IMG/VR virus record: IMGVR_UViG_3300042446_000085
Span: 1 to 23,443 of that record
DNA length: 23,443 bases
From: a virus
Strand: one strand, 5' to 3'
Shown: piece after piece, positions 8,601 to 16,558 of the stretch
Numbering within the stretch: position 1 is the stretch's first letter
Layout: the number at the start of each line of letters is the position of its first letter
Translations under genes and position numbers: made by a program
Notes under the pieces: generated by a model
The model's input: only the letters and a program-made list of their open reading frames with translations
Database searches by the model: none
What the model was told of the DNA's origin: nothing

Positions 8601-10034
8601 CAATATATTACTCACAGTAAAACTACTAGATCCACTGTTGTTGCCTGAAAATAATACTGTGCTAGTGCTGCCATTGTTTGCTATTAGGCTAATGTTGGTA
8701 TAATAGGTAGCAGTGTTAGTGCCCACTGTTATATCAAAGGTTTCATCAAAATAAGTTGAAGTGCTACTCTGTGTTATGGTCAGTGGGAAGGGTTGTCCTA
8801 CAACAGTCACGCTGGTACTAGTGGCAACATTTATAGTAGTTGATGTTGAACCAGCACGATATCTACCCAATGTTTGATAACCCCAATTGCTGGTCACAGT
8901 TTCCACATTGGACACAAACAAAGTGGCAGTATATCGTGTGCTGTTCTGTGTGCTGGTTGTTATGGTGTATTGTGTTTCAGGATACAATCTTGCCACATCA
9001 ATCATTGAACTATCAACTGTAAAGTTAGCCGAAGCTTGTCCATTGACAAAGTTGCTGTTTAATATATTTGTTTCAGTAAAAGGTGTAAATCCATTGACCA
9101 ATTTGATACTAACTGGATTAGAAATAGCAACACCTGTGGCAGTGAATGCCGGATCTGCAATAACACCTAATCTATAATTTACTATATGATTAGGAAAATA
9201 ATATGCTAGGTTTGGTGTAAAAGTCGAAGTGGTTACAATTAAAGGAACACCTGCTTCAACACGAACATTTAAGGTATTCGAAGTTGCTGAACGATATATA
9301 CCTCTAGGCTGACTCACTGCATAGATGTCATAAGTTCCAATAGGCAAATTAGGATCAGTAGGCAATACCAATGTAGCCACAGTGCCCGTAAAGAAACTGG
9401 TGCCTAATATAACATCAGTGCCAGTGCTTACTCTAAAAAATCTTACTCTAGTTGCATTAACACCTAGATCAATAGCCATATCTGTAGTGGCTGTCAATGT
9501 TAGATTGTCACCAAATACAATGCCAGCTTCACCTGTTAGTGTAAGATTGCTAGGTATGGAATAAATTGGAAAGAAATTAAAATCTTCAGTAGGGTCACCA
9601 ATCTCAACACCTGGTTCCCAATTTTGTATGAATCCTATTTGTTGTGCATAGGTAGTGACCCCATCAAACCACTCAAGATGCACCACTGTCAATGGGACAT
9701 GAAAGTCACCACCTGGCAAGATAGGACCACTATACATATTTGCAGGAATACTGATAACACCTGAACTATACTGAGTGGCTGTGCTGCCTTCAAAATAACC
9801 TATAACTTGACTGTCTTCGACATTAGGAATGTAGCCAGTGGCCTGACTTGAATAACTGACCTTATCCAGTATCAATGTTTCCCAACTGATGGTTGCTGGC
9901 CAAGATGCGGTGCCGCCGCCTGCCACTGCAAAGTTATACGTCTGTTGATTACTAGGAAAGGTTTGACCTAAATTCGTCAGAGTTTGAAGTGTATTTAGGT
10001 ATCTTTTGTAGTCTAAAATGCCGGTTTGTGCCAT
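5601..10034 (-). CDS. Giant tail fibre with Ig-like repeats and glycine-rich adhesin C-terminus
   Basis: A 1477-residue protein, the largest in the window. Residues 1-157 form an attachment-type domain duplicated as a separate gene downstream. Residues about 160-265 and about 380-520 are Ser/Thr-rich beta strands resembling bacterial Ig-like repeats (NLTLTATTDMAIDLG, then GTATLVLP-type turns and GTYDIYAV). The middle, about 540-1180, is a long mixed region with many aromatic residues that I do not recognise. From LDYLVVGGGG at about 1190 to VVIIRTL at about 1440 the sequence is glycine-rich, like polyglycine-II phage adhesins, and ends with YRYYKWTSNGSVIF. It directly follows the J-like tip protein, so a central or side fibre that binds the receptor is likely. 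The stop of the upstream gene overlaps the AAGGAAAGATT ribosome site. Confidence 0.85.
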   Translation of the reverse strand: MAQTGILDYKRYLNTLQTLTNLGQTFPSNQQTYNFAVAGGGTASWPATISWETLILDKVSYSSQATGYIPNVEDSQVIGYFEGSTATQYSSGVISIPANMYSGPILPGGDFHVPLTVVHLEWFDGVTTYAQQIGFIQNWEPGVEIGDPTEDFNFFPIYSIPSNLTLTGEAGIVFGDNLTLTATTDMAIDLGVNATRVRFFRVSTGTDVILGTSFFTGTVATLVLPTDPNLPIGTYDIYAVSQPRGIYRSATSNTLNVRVEAGVPLIVTTSTFTPNLAYYFPNHIVNYRLGVIADPAFTATGVAISNPVSIKLVNGFTPFTETNILNSNFVNGQASANFTVDSSMIDVARLYPETQYTITTSTQNSTRYTATLFVSNVETVTSNWGYQTLGRYRAGSTSTTINVATSTSVTVVGQPFPLTITQSSTSTYFDETFDITVGTNTATYYTNISLIANNGSTSTVLFSGNNSGSSSFTVSNILITTTGTWTITASYPGDLGQSLINANLPSTSNTLTHIVRLGNDLVPTPIVTLDRTPTNDIVKVSALNTITLVNTVTFLYNVMEIDTSSWSRMVLTTVQTTSSVKSGSAAAAGGGIERNFDSYRALNVGLKGYAGWSSSTASYDIFTAQPVQDFNRTWKWDSLTSAAGAPYIPWNAEPDVVVRVRNGVPIRFRQGFDYTSRRFTTQGLQIEFGTNINNQTADQFILNKNYFGVQKYSENVKTVNAFRLFKYYNGSNYNLSLVTGTNISEILDPITTGTTWTKDFVSTITSLAYTFNLPSVIRAPVNSAPAGTPAGAGSINRLFDYEQTGTVQVELFDIYKTDTIGTADGYNVVGLASDFYGNRTTAMTTSTPTRLYFKVQPYTSRVTGTRYNVSNAIDETNYLTQIYQNPVKTRYIDLVEYIGEVEWTKPIENAAQKAGTQSRSTIKVKLFKFTPTIPQANTEFKHNIGGGTEELTLPNPVTTSTYSDGTTIPNGGFRLVKFSTSLNRSQDVVKPTAFLPPTSPNTSPGPALNQAATGQYYTTFAWIDNWQDPTTGAVKNNTYKLSGYPATGVPGSISTLPYSTIEDQRYTDYGQKYWASTNPGNAEADNLAEFYNEWAMAFGLGQKGKTVPGTTGRNDTLMFFDPDFTTTTTYSFATDRQVARLDLPSGAIPDGDITTTLHAKWPGTLSLPLEYGRFNPFDIYASSTSTRPSLDYLVVGGGGAGGYNPAHGSGGGGAGAMVTGTQSIVFGEQIEIIIGQGGAPVGSVYGYSSTQSQTVSIINSIYTGAMSGKPSSFGSIVAVGGGFGGSNGIGQKTFGDNGGSGGGSGSGAVGNGVAGQGNAGGNATSYLDNIFGGGGGGAGAVGGNADSYFPPPPFLDPPYGYGGAGGAGKTWLDGVTYAGGGGGSTNFNGFPPGAGGVGGGGAGGSFGNLIGTSGTANTGGGGGGGVGGRNGGAGGSGVVIIRTLKNIIPVAYTINATITEVGDYRYYKWTSNGSVIF

Positions 10035-10043
10035 AATCTTTCC

Positions 10044-11942
10044 TTAAATTCCGCCGTAGTCATTAGGGTTCCAAGCAAAGCCTACTGATGTCGATGTGCT
10101 TAATGCACTATAACTAGAACCTAAACCTGCTCTAGCCTTGAAGTAAAATGTGCCTTCAATGGGCAATGACACAATGTCAGTGACTGTGCTGCCCGGGGCA
10201 AATCCACCTATGCTGCTGTATTCATTGGCAAAGTAACTAAAATTACCTGTGCTGGTTGTATTATACCACCATTGTATTTCGTTAGGCGCTGTGCTAGTTG
10301 GACTTATTGTGGTGCTTAATCTAAAGCTAGGTGTAGTAGTTGAGATAATTTCCACTGTGGGCACACTTGGTGCTGGCAAACTTGCTGACCCACCAAATGT
10401 AGGAATACCACTGCCCGGAGTGTCCGCCGAGTCAGTCAATGTTTCATCAGTGTAAATTGTTGAATCATATTCTAGTGCAGTGACTTCTACAGTGATAGTA
10501 CCTTCCTCGCCTTCAACTTCACGCAGTTTAGTAATGCGGAATAACTTGTCAGTGAATCCATAAACATCATTAGTGACCTTGACAACATCGCCTGCTTCAC
10601 ATTGTATTGCTGAATAGTCAGCACGGAATGAAATGATCTTATCCACACGACTCTGCTTCAATTCAATTAGACCAATTCGTGCAGCGTGTAGCGCATTATT
10701 GACCATCTCTAATCTCATGCTGAGGTTATTGGCAGGTTCTAGATCATTCATTTCGCTAGGATCAATAGCACCCTTAAAGTAGTCATTCTGATCACGAATC
10801 TTGCGGCTGGCAAATTCAACCTCTAGTTGATTGTATAGATCTTCTAAGTTGGTTGCTGTGATGCCCACTTCACCTAGTATGTTGTCGTCATTAAATTCAA
10901 ATGCATTATCTAATTCATCAACAGTGGCTGCACGATTGTTCAACAATTTCCATTGACCTTCACTGTAATCAAATGTGGTCCATGCTGCACAACCTTGACT
11001 GATCTTTTCAATAGAGTTTTTAACAGTGTCACCTGTTGATATAACTCCGTTGATTACATAGCGAGCCTGTGTGCTGGTTGTAGTGCCATCACCTTCAAAC
11101 TGATTGGCTGGAATTTGGTTGCTGTAATTAAAAACACTCAACGGATTCGCACTGCTGATGCTGGTGGTAGTATTGATCTGTTGAACAGGAATGGCTGCTC
11201 CGTATCGCTCCGAAGTCATGTAGTCATACCATACTAGACCAGGGTTGCTTAGTGTGTTGCTTAGTTGGAATGTAATTTGTCCCAGTCCAGTAATGCCTTT
11301 TTCACCATTGTAGTCAATCTGAATAACTGCAAACACAAGGTCATTCAACATGTAATTGGTATCACTTTCACCTAGTGTAGTTTTTGCATTTTCAGTATTG
11401 CCAGTTGATTGTGGAGGAAATATTTGACTGCTGCTGTTAGTGTTACCCGAATAGACACGCACACGGATAAGTCCATCGAAGTTGGTGTTGCTATCACCAA
11501 GACCGTTTTGGTCAATACTGCTACGCACAATGTGGCTTTCACCAGCGTCAGTGTCGAATACTAACTTCTGATCATTCCAATAGATATCGCCAACTGAGAA
11601 GACTCCGGTCTGTGTCTTTTCACTGATAGCCAAAACATAGGTCATTGTTTTATTTTCATTACTGATACGGGCGTCAGTAACTGTGCCTTTGGTATTAACA
11701 GTACCATAGACTACGGGTATTTTGTTGTTAGTTGCTGGGGGGAATTGAATTCTAACTCCGGGATCCTGTGCTGTTCCGCCAGCACCACCAGTTAGACCCA
11801 ATAGCCTTGAAGTGGCCAATGCCAAGCCCACTGCCACAACTGAAGTGACAAAGGCAACACCGGCTGCTCCTAATACCGCAGCACCACCAATACCAATGGC
11901 TGCTGTGACAATATAACTTGCTGCAAGAGTAAAGACAGCCAT
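10044..11942 (-). CDS. Tail tip attachment protein (lambda gpJ-like)
   Basis: A 632-residue protein, about half the length of lambda J. Residues 1-50 are strongly hydrophobic with Ala/Gly-rich helices, as in lambda gpI, suggesting an I-J fusion or a similar membrane-active start. Residues about 60-540 resemble the J/phage-tail-3 core: IPVVYGTVNTKGTVTDAR, VFAVIQIDYNGEKGITGLG, WYDYMTSERYGAAI, and FRADYSAIQCEAGDVVKVT leading to FRITKLREVEGEEGTITVEV and a final EYDSTIYTDE. The last 90 residues look like one Ig/fibronectin-type domain. It follows the GNAT gene and precedes the giant fibre, matching the position of J at the end of the tail operon. It probably closes the tail tip and carries the fibre. 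Confidence 0.82.
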   Translation of the reverse strand: MAVFTLAASYIVTAAIGIGGAAVLGAAGVAFVTSVVAVGLALATSRLLGLTGGAGGTAQDPGVRIQFPPATNNKIPVVYGTVNTKGTVTDARISNENKTMTYVLAISEKTQTGVFSVGDIYWNDQKLVFDTDAGESHIVRSSIDQNGLGDSNTNFDGLIRVRVYSGNTNSSSQIFPPQSTGNTENAKTTLGESDTNYMLNDLVFAVIQIDYNGEKGITGLGQITFQLSNTLSNPGLVWYDYMTSERYGAAIPVQQINTTTSISSANPLSVFNYSNQIPANQFEGDGTTTSTQARYVINGVISTGDTVKNSIEKISQGCAAWTTFDYSEGQWKLLNNRAATVDELDNAFEFNDDNILGEVGITATNLEDLYNQLEVEFASRKIRDQNDYFKGAIDPSEMNDLEPANNLSMRLEMVNNALHAARIGLIELKQSRVDKIISFRADYSAIQCEAGDVVKVTNDVYGFTDKLFRITKLREVEGEEGTITVEVTALEYDSTIYTDETLTDSADTPGSGIPTFGGSASLPAPSVPTVEIISTTTPSFRLSTTISPTSTAPNEIQWWYNTTSTGNFSYFANEYSSIGGFAPGSTVTDIVSLPIEGTFYFKARAGLGSSYSALSTSTSVGFAWNPNDYGGI

Positions 11943-11944
11943 AA

Positions 11945-12397
11945 TTATTCCTTAATATAAGTTCGTTCAGTGCATCTAAAGCCACGACGCTCTAGATCAC
12001 ATGAATCAGTTGATGTCATCATGCTGGTAAAATATGCAGTAATCTTACCTTGCTGTTTGAGTTCATCTCCTTTTAGACAGTATTGCTTGAACAATCTACC
12101 TGCCGTTGTTGAATTTCTTTTCTCAGGCACCACATACCAAATCAATTCACGTAGTTGTGTGTGCTTGGGATTCCATATGTTGGGTTCTCTGATAGCAATC
12201 AATATGCCCACTGGTTCTTCATCATCAAACGCCAACCACACATAACCATTGTTGAGAAATGTGAAGGCCAACTTGCCCAAGTGCTCAACGTCCTTACTGG
12301 CTTCTAATCCTTGATCGTAGCTGGTATCGGTGAGGAACCGCTGCATCAACTTGATCATGTGACGTGCATCCATAAGTGTGTGGGCCTGCTTGATCAT
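11945..12397 (-). CDS. GNAT-family N-acetyltransferase in the tail-tip module
   Basis: A 150-residue protein with the GNAT fold order: an N-terminal strand and helices, strand pair VWLAFDDEEPVGILIAI (53-69), a central strand ELIWYVVPEKR (84-94), and the acetyl-CoA loop and following helix RNSTTAGRLFKQY (94-106). The C-terminal part has RRGFRCTERTYIK, the usual last strands. It would transfer an acetyl group from acetyl-CoA; the substrate cannot be read from sequence. It overlaps the upstream minor tail gene by TAATG and its stop overlaps the ribosome site of the J-like gene, so it is co-expressed with the tail tip. It occupies the place where lambda has K and I. A role in modifying a tail protein or a host target is inference. 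Confidence 0.75.
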   Translation of the reverse strand: MIKQAHTLMDARHMIKLMQRFLTDTSYDQGLEASKDVEHLGKLAFTFLNNGYVWLAFDDEEPVGILIAIREPNIWNPKHTQLRELIWYVVPEKRNSTTAGRLFKQYCLKGDELKQQGKITAYFTSMMTSTDSCDLERRGFRCTERTYIKE

Positions 12398-13038
12398 TAC
12401 GCACCGTCTCCACTAAAGTCAGGTGTTGGTGATGTGCTTGCTGGAGCAGTAAAGGGCTTACCAAAGTCGAACTGACTGTCAGCCAATGCTTTCACTCGAT
12501 ACATACCTGTGTCGCCAGGATACCAAAACTGTTGATCAGCATCATTAGTTCTGCGTCCAGTATATTTCTTTTCCATGATAGCATGAATACTTGAACACTG
12601 AATACCAATGGTGTTGCTGGTCAATAGGTTGTCTTGATCCCAGTTTTCACTTAGACTGTAGTTGCTGATATATCCACTGAAGCGTAGATATACTTGTTGG
12701 GCATCATAGTTGCCTGAAGTAGGATCAAAGAATGCACGATAGATCTGTATCTTGCCACCTTTAATGTTGCTGTTTAACACGATGCCCATGTAGTTAGGAC
12801 TTCCATCATCAGGTGGCAATCCACTTAGTTGGATACCAATCTGATTGTTGGTTGTCTTAAGGTCATCCTGCATTTCACTCATGCCCATAAAGTGTCCCAA
12901 CTGTGTGTAGGTGTTGCCATTATACACAATAGGACTGTAGGCATTGCTGATATAGTAGGTGTTGGTATTGACTGTGATGTCAATCAACAGACAATGTTTA
13001 ATGCCAGGATTTGATAATGCTGGAATTACTGTGCTCAT
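12397..13038 (-). CDS. Minor tail protein in the lambda L position (DUF2163-like)
   Basis: A 213-residue protein. Its layout resembles the DUF2163/BR0599-type tail proteins: a start that sets an input strand (HCLLIDITVNTNTYYISN), YNGNTYTQLGHFMGMSEM, a beta-rich core with GIQLSGLPPDDGSPNYMGI and GGKIQIYRAFFD, then RFSGYISNYSLSEN and a closing KKYTGRRTNDADQQFWYPGDTGMYRVKALADS that is typical of phage tail-hub proteins. Family assignment is from pattern memory. The ATGA overlap with the preceding gene and TAATG overlap with the GNAT gene place it within a translationally coupled tail-tip cluster. It is probably part of the tail hub or initiator complex. Confidence 0.6.
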   Translation of the reverse strand: MSTVIPALSNPGIKHCLLIDITVNTNTYYISNAYSPIVYNGNTYTQLGHFMGMSEMQDDLKTTNNQIGIQLSGLPPDDGSPNYMGIVLNSNIKGGKIQIYRAFFDPTSGNYDAQQVYLRFSGYISNYSLSENWDQDNLLTSNTIGIQCSSIHAIMEKKYTGRRTNDADQQFWYPGDTGMYRVKALADSQFDFGKPFTAPASTSPTPDFSGDGA

Positions 13039-13682
13039 ATAATTCTCTCAATAAGTTCGAAGTCGCCTGTGTATTGAACTTGTTGCATAGGAATAAGTTG
13101 GAATGTTGGCAGTCCTGAAACCACAACTCGCCATGTGCAACTATTTCCCACTGCTAGTCCTTGACCACTAAGTGTAACACCTTCGCTAGTAATTATAGGT
13201 CTATGCAGAGTCACTGAAGTAGTTGTGGTTAGTCCTCTTACCACAGTATCGACCACTGCGTAAGGATAGCGACTGTTCTCAGGTTGAATTAAATCACCCT
13301 TGGCAAATACCACAGTGCTGCTGCTGACACTGGGCAAATTAGTGATAACAAAACTGCTGGTACCCACTGACTGTATGTCTAATGCATTTAATTGACCCTG
13401 TGTCAATTCACCCATATAACTGGTGATATAACGTGTGCCCGCTGAATTGCTTAGGCTAATTTGATATTCAGCAACACGATCATTTAGGTTGATAACTTCT
13501 ATGAATCCTCTACTGGCAGTCCAAGGCAGGCTACCCGGTGGAGTAATCTTAAACTTCCAAGGTTGTGCAGTGGCACGCTCTGCTGTTTTAATCCTTTGGC
13601 TACGACTCATAGTCTGACCAACTATTCTACGTCTGTCGATCTCAATTTGCTGTGCCTTATCAATAATATTTTGCACTGACAT
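13035..13682 (-). CDS. Minor tail protein in the lambda M position
   Basis: A 215-residue protein directly after the tape measure, with its ATG overlapping the tape-measure stop (TAATG). The first 40 residues are charged and helical; the rest is beta-rich, including WKFKITPPGSLPWTASRGFIE, ITSYMGELTQGQLNALDIQ and a C-terminal FQLIPMQQVQYTGDFELIE. No enzyme motif is seen. Its position corresponds to lambda M, and the C-terminal motif recurs in aquatic siphovirus tail proteins as I remember them. I infer a distal tail or hub component. The downstream gene starts inside its stop codon (ATGA). Confidence 0.55.
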   Translation of the reverse strand: MSVQNIIDKAQQIEIDRRRIVGQTMSRSQRIKTAERATAQPWKFKITPPGSLPWTASRGFIEVINLNDRVAEYQISLSNSAGTRYITSYMGELTQGQLNALDIQSVGTSSFVITNLPSVSSSTVVFAKGDLIQPENSRYPYAVVDTVVRGLTTTTSVTLHRPIITSEGVTLSGQGLAVGNSCTWRVVVSGLPTFQLIPMQQVQYTGDFELIERII

Positions 13683-16264
13683 TATCTGCTCCTAGTGGGT
13701 TGGCTTCTACGGCCCTGTTCTGTGACAGCGTAGATGAAACTTGGATCCTTGGCAACTAGGCTACGGAAACTTGCAGCATCAACTGCCTGTATGTTGTAAT
13801 TGACTGTGGTCTGTCCGCCACTGCTGCTTGGCGATTGACCGCTGCCCTTCAATGTTGAGTTGTTAATGACCTTACCTGCTGATTGTGGTACGAACAGTTC
13901 TGGACCACGCTCACCAACTATGATAGGTGTGCCGCCCATAACTGGACCACCATTGGCCATACCAAACAGGCTACCCAATGGTCCGCCGATAGCAGCCACG
14001 ATAGCACGGCGAACTGCAATACGCACTAGGTCAGCAATGATACTGTTGGCTAGGCTCTTGAAACTTAACTTGCCTGTTTGAACAAACTGAACAAATGCAT
14101 CTTCCATACCACTAGTGAATGTGCTGAAACTGTCAGCAGCCTGCTTGCCTGCATCATTAGCATCATCTTTGAATTTAGTGAATGCATCTTTAGTGCCAAT
14201 TTTAAATTCTTCTCTCCATGCACTTAGGCTATCAAGATTACCACTTAGATATTGATCGCTGACTCCCAATGCTTTAATCTGTTCATTAGAAATAGCTTTA
14301 TAACCATTAGCAATCTCTCCTAATCCAGCAGCAAGTTGTTCTGCACGCTCTGGTGTTAATCCATCTTCATTATCAAAAGTTGAACTGAATGCACGACCTG
14401 CTTCCAATGCTGCCTTGCGGGCTTCTTCATTGATTGTGGCAATCTGCTTTCTTAAAGGACTTAGACCAGTTTGATCTGTTTGAACTTTTAAATCAACACG
14501 CTTGTCATTGATACTGCGTAATGCATTACCTAGGCTTTCATAACTTGCTGCCTGTTCTCTTAAACGCTCACTAATGTATTCTAAGTTTGAAACTCTTTCG
14601 GCTTCTGTATTCTTAATTGCCTGTTGCTTTTTTAGTTCAGACTCTAAATTCTTACCATTACTGATATGCAAATCATAATAAGTCTTACTCAACTCTTGTA
14701 ATCGGCCTTCTTCATCTACCAGCAATCTAACTTTGTCTTTACTAGCCGCAAGCTCATCATCTTTCAATGACTTCTGTGCTTTAAGTTCAATGCCAATCTG
14801 ACTTTGAATATTACTCAGTTTGCTTTGAAGAGTGTTTTGTTCTTGCAAGTATCGTTGAGTTTCAGCATTGAGTGCAGTGGCAATCTCTTTCTGATCTTCT
14901 GTCATGCCCAACAATTCAGTTTGAAACTTCAGATCAGAAAATAGATAATTGCTAAATGTTTGAGCTTCGGTGTTTAACCCACGATAGGTTGATTGTTGTG
15001 CAGATAATGCTGCCTGCAACTTTCTATAACGATCCATTTCGCGTTCAGCGGCTTTATCACGCACTTCACGCAATTCTTTTTCTTTTCTAGCTCTTTCTTC
15101 GGCATCTTTTTTGCGTTGAGCCATTTCTGCTTGACCATCACCACGGCCACCACCTGCACCACCGACATCAAAATTTACACCTGGGAGATAGTTTAAGTAT
15201 TCTTTTAGTTTGTTGATTGCACCTGTGGTGCTGTCTTGAATGAATCCCCAATATCCTGCAATACTGGCCAATACTGGACCTGCAATAGTTTTTAATGCTG
15301 CGAAAGCTGGCCCAGCTAACTCAGCCATGCTTACTAATAATGCTTTGATAACTAACCACATTCTGTGGAAGGCACCGCCAGCACCTTCTGTGGCACGCAC
15401 TATTGCACCAAACCCTGTGCCTAAGTTTCTAAATAACTCAAATAGATTTTTAGCACCACTGGCAACAGCTAACAATGCAGCATAGAATAATCTCACTCCT
15501 GCAATGATCTTACCGCCAACAAATATTGAAGCCAACACTGCACCAACCGCAATCACTGCCTGAATGAATTTTCTAAATCCTTCAACACCAACATTTAACG
15601 ATGTGACTAATTCAGTAATAGGACGAAGTGCATCTAACAGTGCAATTTTAAAATCTGTCAGTGTCTTGTCAATTGCACCTTGTGCATCCGCTGCTGATTT
15701 TATTGCTGCTGCATATTTTGCAGATTCAGCAGTGGCCTGTGCATAACTGCCGGCAACTCCAGCAAGACCAACATTGCGAATTTCTTTACCTAACAGTTTA
15801 GTGCTAAGAACACTGCGTTGTGAAGCATCACTAATATTAGCCAAACCAGCAATAGTTTTGCTTAGTATATCCTGTTCGCTAAGTGTGCGTAGATCGTTTA
15901 ACGAAATGCCAATTGATGCAAATGCTTTTTGTGTATCTTCGCCACCATCTGCTGCTTCACCGATTGCACCAACTAATTTTAATATGGCTTTCTGTGCTCC
16001 TTCAGCACTTCCACCATTGTCAATCATTGCACGACTTAGGCCTAAAATATTAGCAGTGGCAATGCCTGTTGAATCACTAATGTCAGTAATGCTGTCAGCA
16101 AGACCAATGGCCTGCGAAATAATAGCACCTAAACTGATACCTGCCAATGCTGTTTTAAGTCCAGCAAAGGTGTTGTTAAGTCCGGTAACTGATTTCTGTA
16201 AGTTGGCTAAGTTTCGCTCTGCTTGGCTTGTATTAACCTGGACATCATATGATAGATCTGCCAT
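13682..16264 (-). CDS. Tail tape measure protein (lambda gpH type)
   Basis: An 860-residue protein, close to the length of lambda gpH, so a tail of similar length is expected. Residues 1-60 are helical with a hydrophobic segment. Two hydrophobic helical regions span about 230-270 and about 300-345 (FIQAVIAVGAVLASIFVGG; LAGPAFAALKTIAGPVLAS). Residues about 380-600 are charged, Lys/Glu/Gln-rich coiled coil. The C-terminal 120 residues hold the lambda-type ending: FKSLANSIIADLVRIAVRRA followed by MANGGPVMGGTPIIVGERGPELFVP. It sets tail length during tube assembly and is thought to be ejected with DNA. It follows the chaperone pair and gp10-like gene as expected. Confidence 0.93.
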   Translation of the reverse strand: MADLSYDVQVNTSQAERNLANLQKSVTGLNNTFAGLKTALAGISLGAIISQAIGLADSITDISDSTGIATANILGLSRAMIDNGGSAEGAQKAILKLVGAIGEAADGGEDTQKAFASIGISLNDLRTLSEQDILSKTIAGLANISDASQRSVLSTKLLGKEIRNVGLAGVAGSYAQATAESAKYAAAIKSAADAQGAIDKTLTDFKIALLDALRPITELVTSLNVGVEGFRKFIQAVIAVGAVLASIFVGGKIIAGVRLFYAALLAVASGAKNLFELFRNLGTGFGAIVRATEGAGGAFHRMWLVIKALLVSMAELAGPAFAALKTIAGPVLASIAGYWGFIQDSTTGAINKLKEYLNYLPGVNFDVGGAGGGRGDGQAEMAQRKKDAEERARKEKELREVRDKAAEREMDRYRKLQAALSAQQSTYRGLNTEAQTFSNYLFSDLKFQTELLGMTEDQKEIATALNAETQRYLQEQNTLQSKLSNIQSQIGIELKAQKSLKDDELAASKDKVRLLVDEEGRLQELSKTYYDLHISNGKNLESELKKQQAIKNTEAERVSNLEYISERLREQAASYESLGNALRSINDKRVDLKVQTDQTGLSPLRKQIATINEEARKAALEAGRAFSSTFDNEDGLTPERAEQLAAGLGEIANGYKAISNEQIKALGVSDQYLSGNLDSLSAWREEFKIGTKDAFTKFKDDANDAGKQAADSFSTFTSGMEDAFVQFVQTGKLSFKSLANSIIADLVRIAVRRAIVAAIGGPLGSLFGMANGGPVMGGTPIIVGERGPELFVPQSAGKVINNSTLKGSGQSPSSSGGQTTVNYNIQAVDAASFRSLVAKDPSFIYAVTEQGRRSQPTRSR

Positions 16265-16267
16265 GGC

Positions 16268-16558
16268 TTATTTCCTTTTCATAATTGCATCTGTGGTCTT
16301 CTTAACGAAAGCCTCAGTGGGTCTTGTCATACCATCAGGTGCCTGACGACTACGACCATCATCTAACTGTTGTGCATACGGGTAAGCGGCAACGATAGTG
16401 TCTTTCTTTAGAACAGTACGACTACGAGCATTGCCAGTCTTGATAGGAGTATGAGCCTTAAAGAAGGTGTAGGCCTGTCCAGGCACTGCATCCAACTGTG
16501 CTATTTTCTTCTTAACACTTGTGCTAATCTTATCAACACCTATCTTTAATGAAATCAT
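16268..16558 (-). CDS. HK97 gp10-like tail/neck protein
   Basis: A 96-residue basic protein. It contains HTPIKTGNARSRTV, then a strand and YPYAQQLDDGRSRQAPDGMTRPT. This matches the HK97-gp10 pattern in which a proline-rTG element is followed by YA-xx-(L/V)-(E/D)-xG and a final helix. The family functions in head-tail joining or tail completion. Its ATG overlaps the stop of the frameshifted chaperone frame (ATGA). Finding it between the chaperone and the tape measure is unusual; the usual place is before the major tail protein. Confidence 0.65.
   Translation of the reverse strand: MISLKIGVDKISTSVKKKIAQLDAVPGQAYTFFKAHTPIKTGNARSRTVLKKDTIVAAYPYAQQLDDGRSRQAPDGMTRPTEAFVKKTTDAIMKRK

Noticed and set aside
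15774-16346. 190-residue plus-strand frame
   Set aside because: Antisense to the tape measure and gp10-like genes. All neighbours are on the other strand and no ribosome site precedes it.
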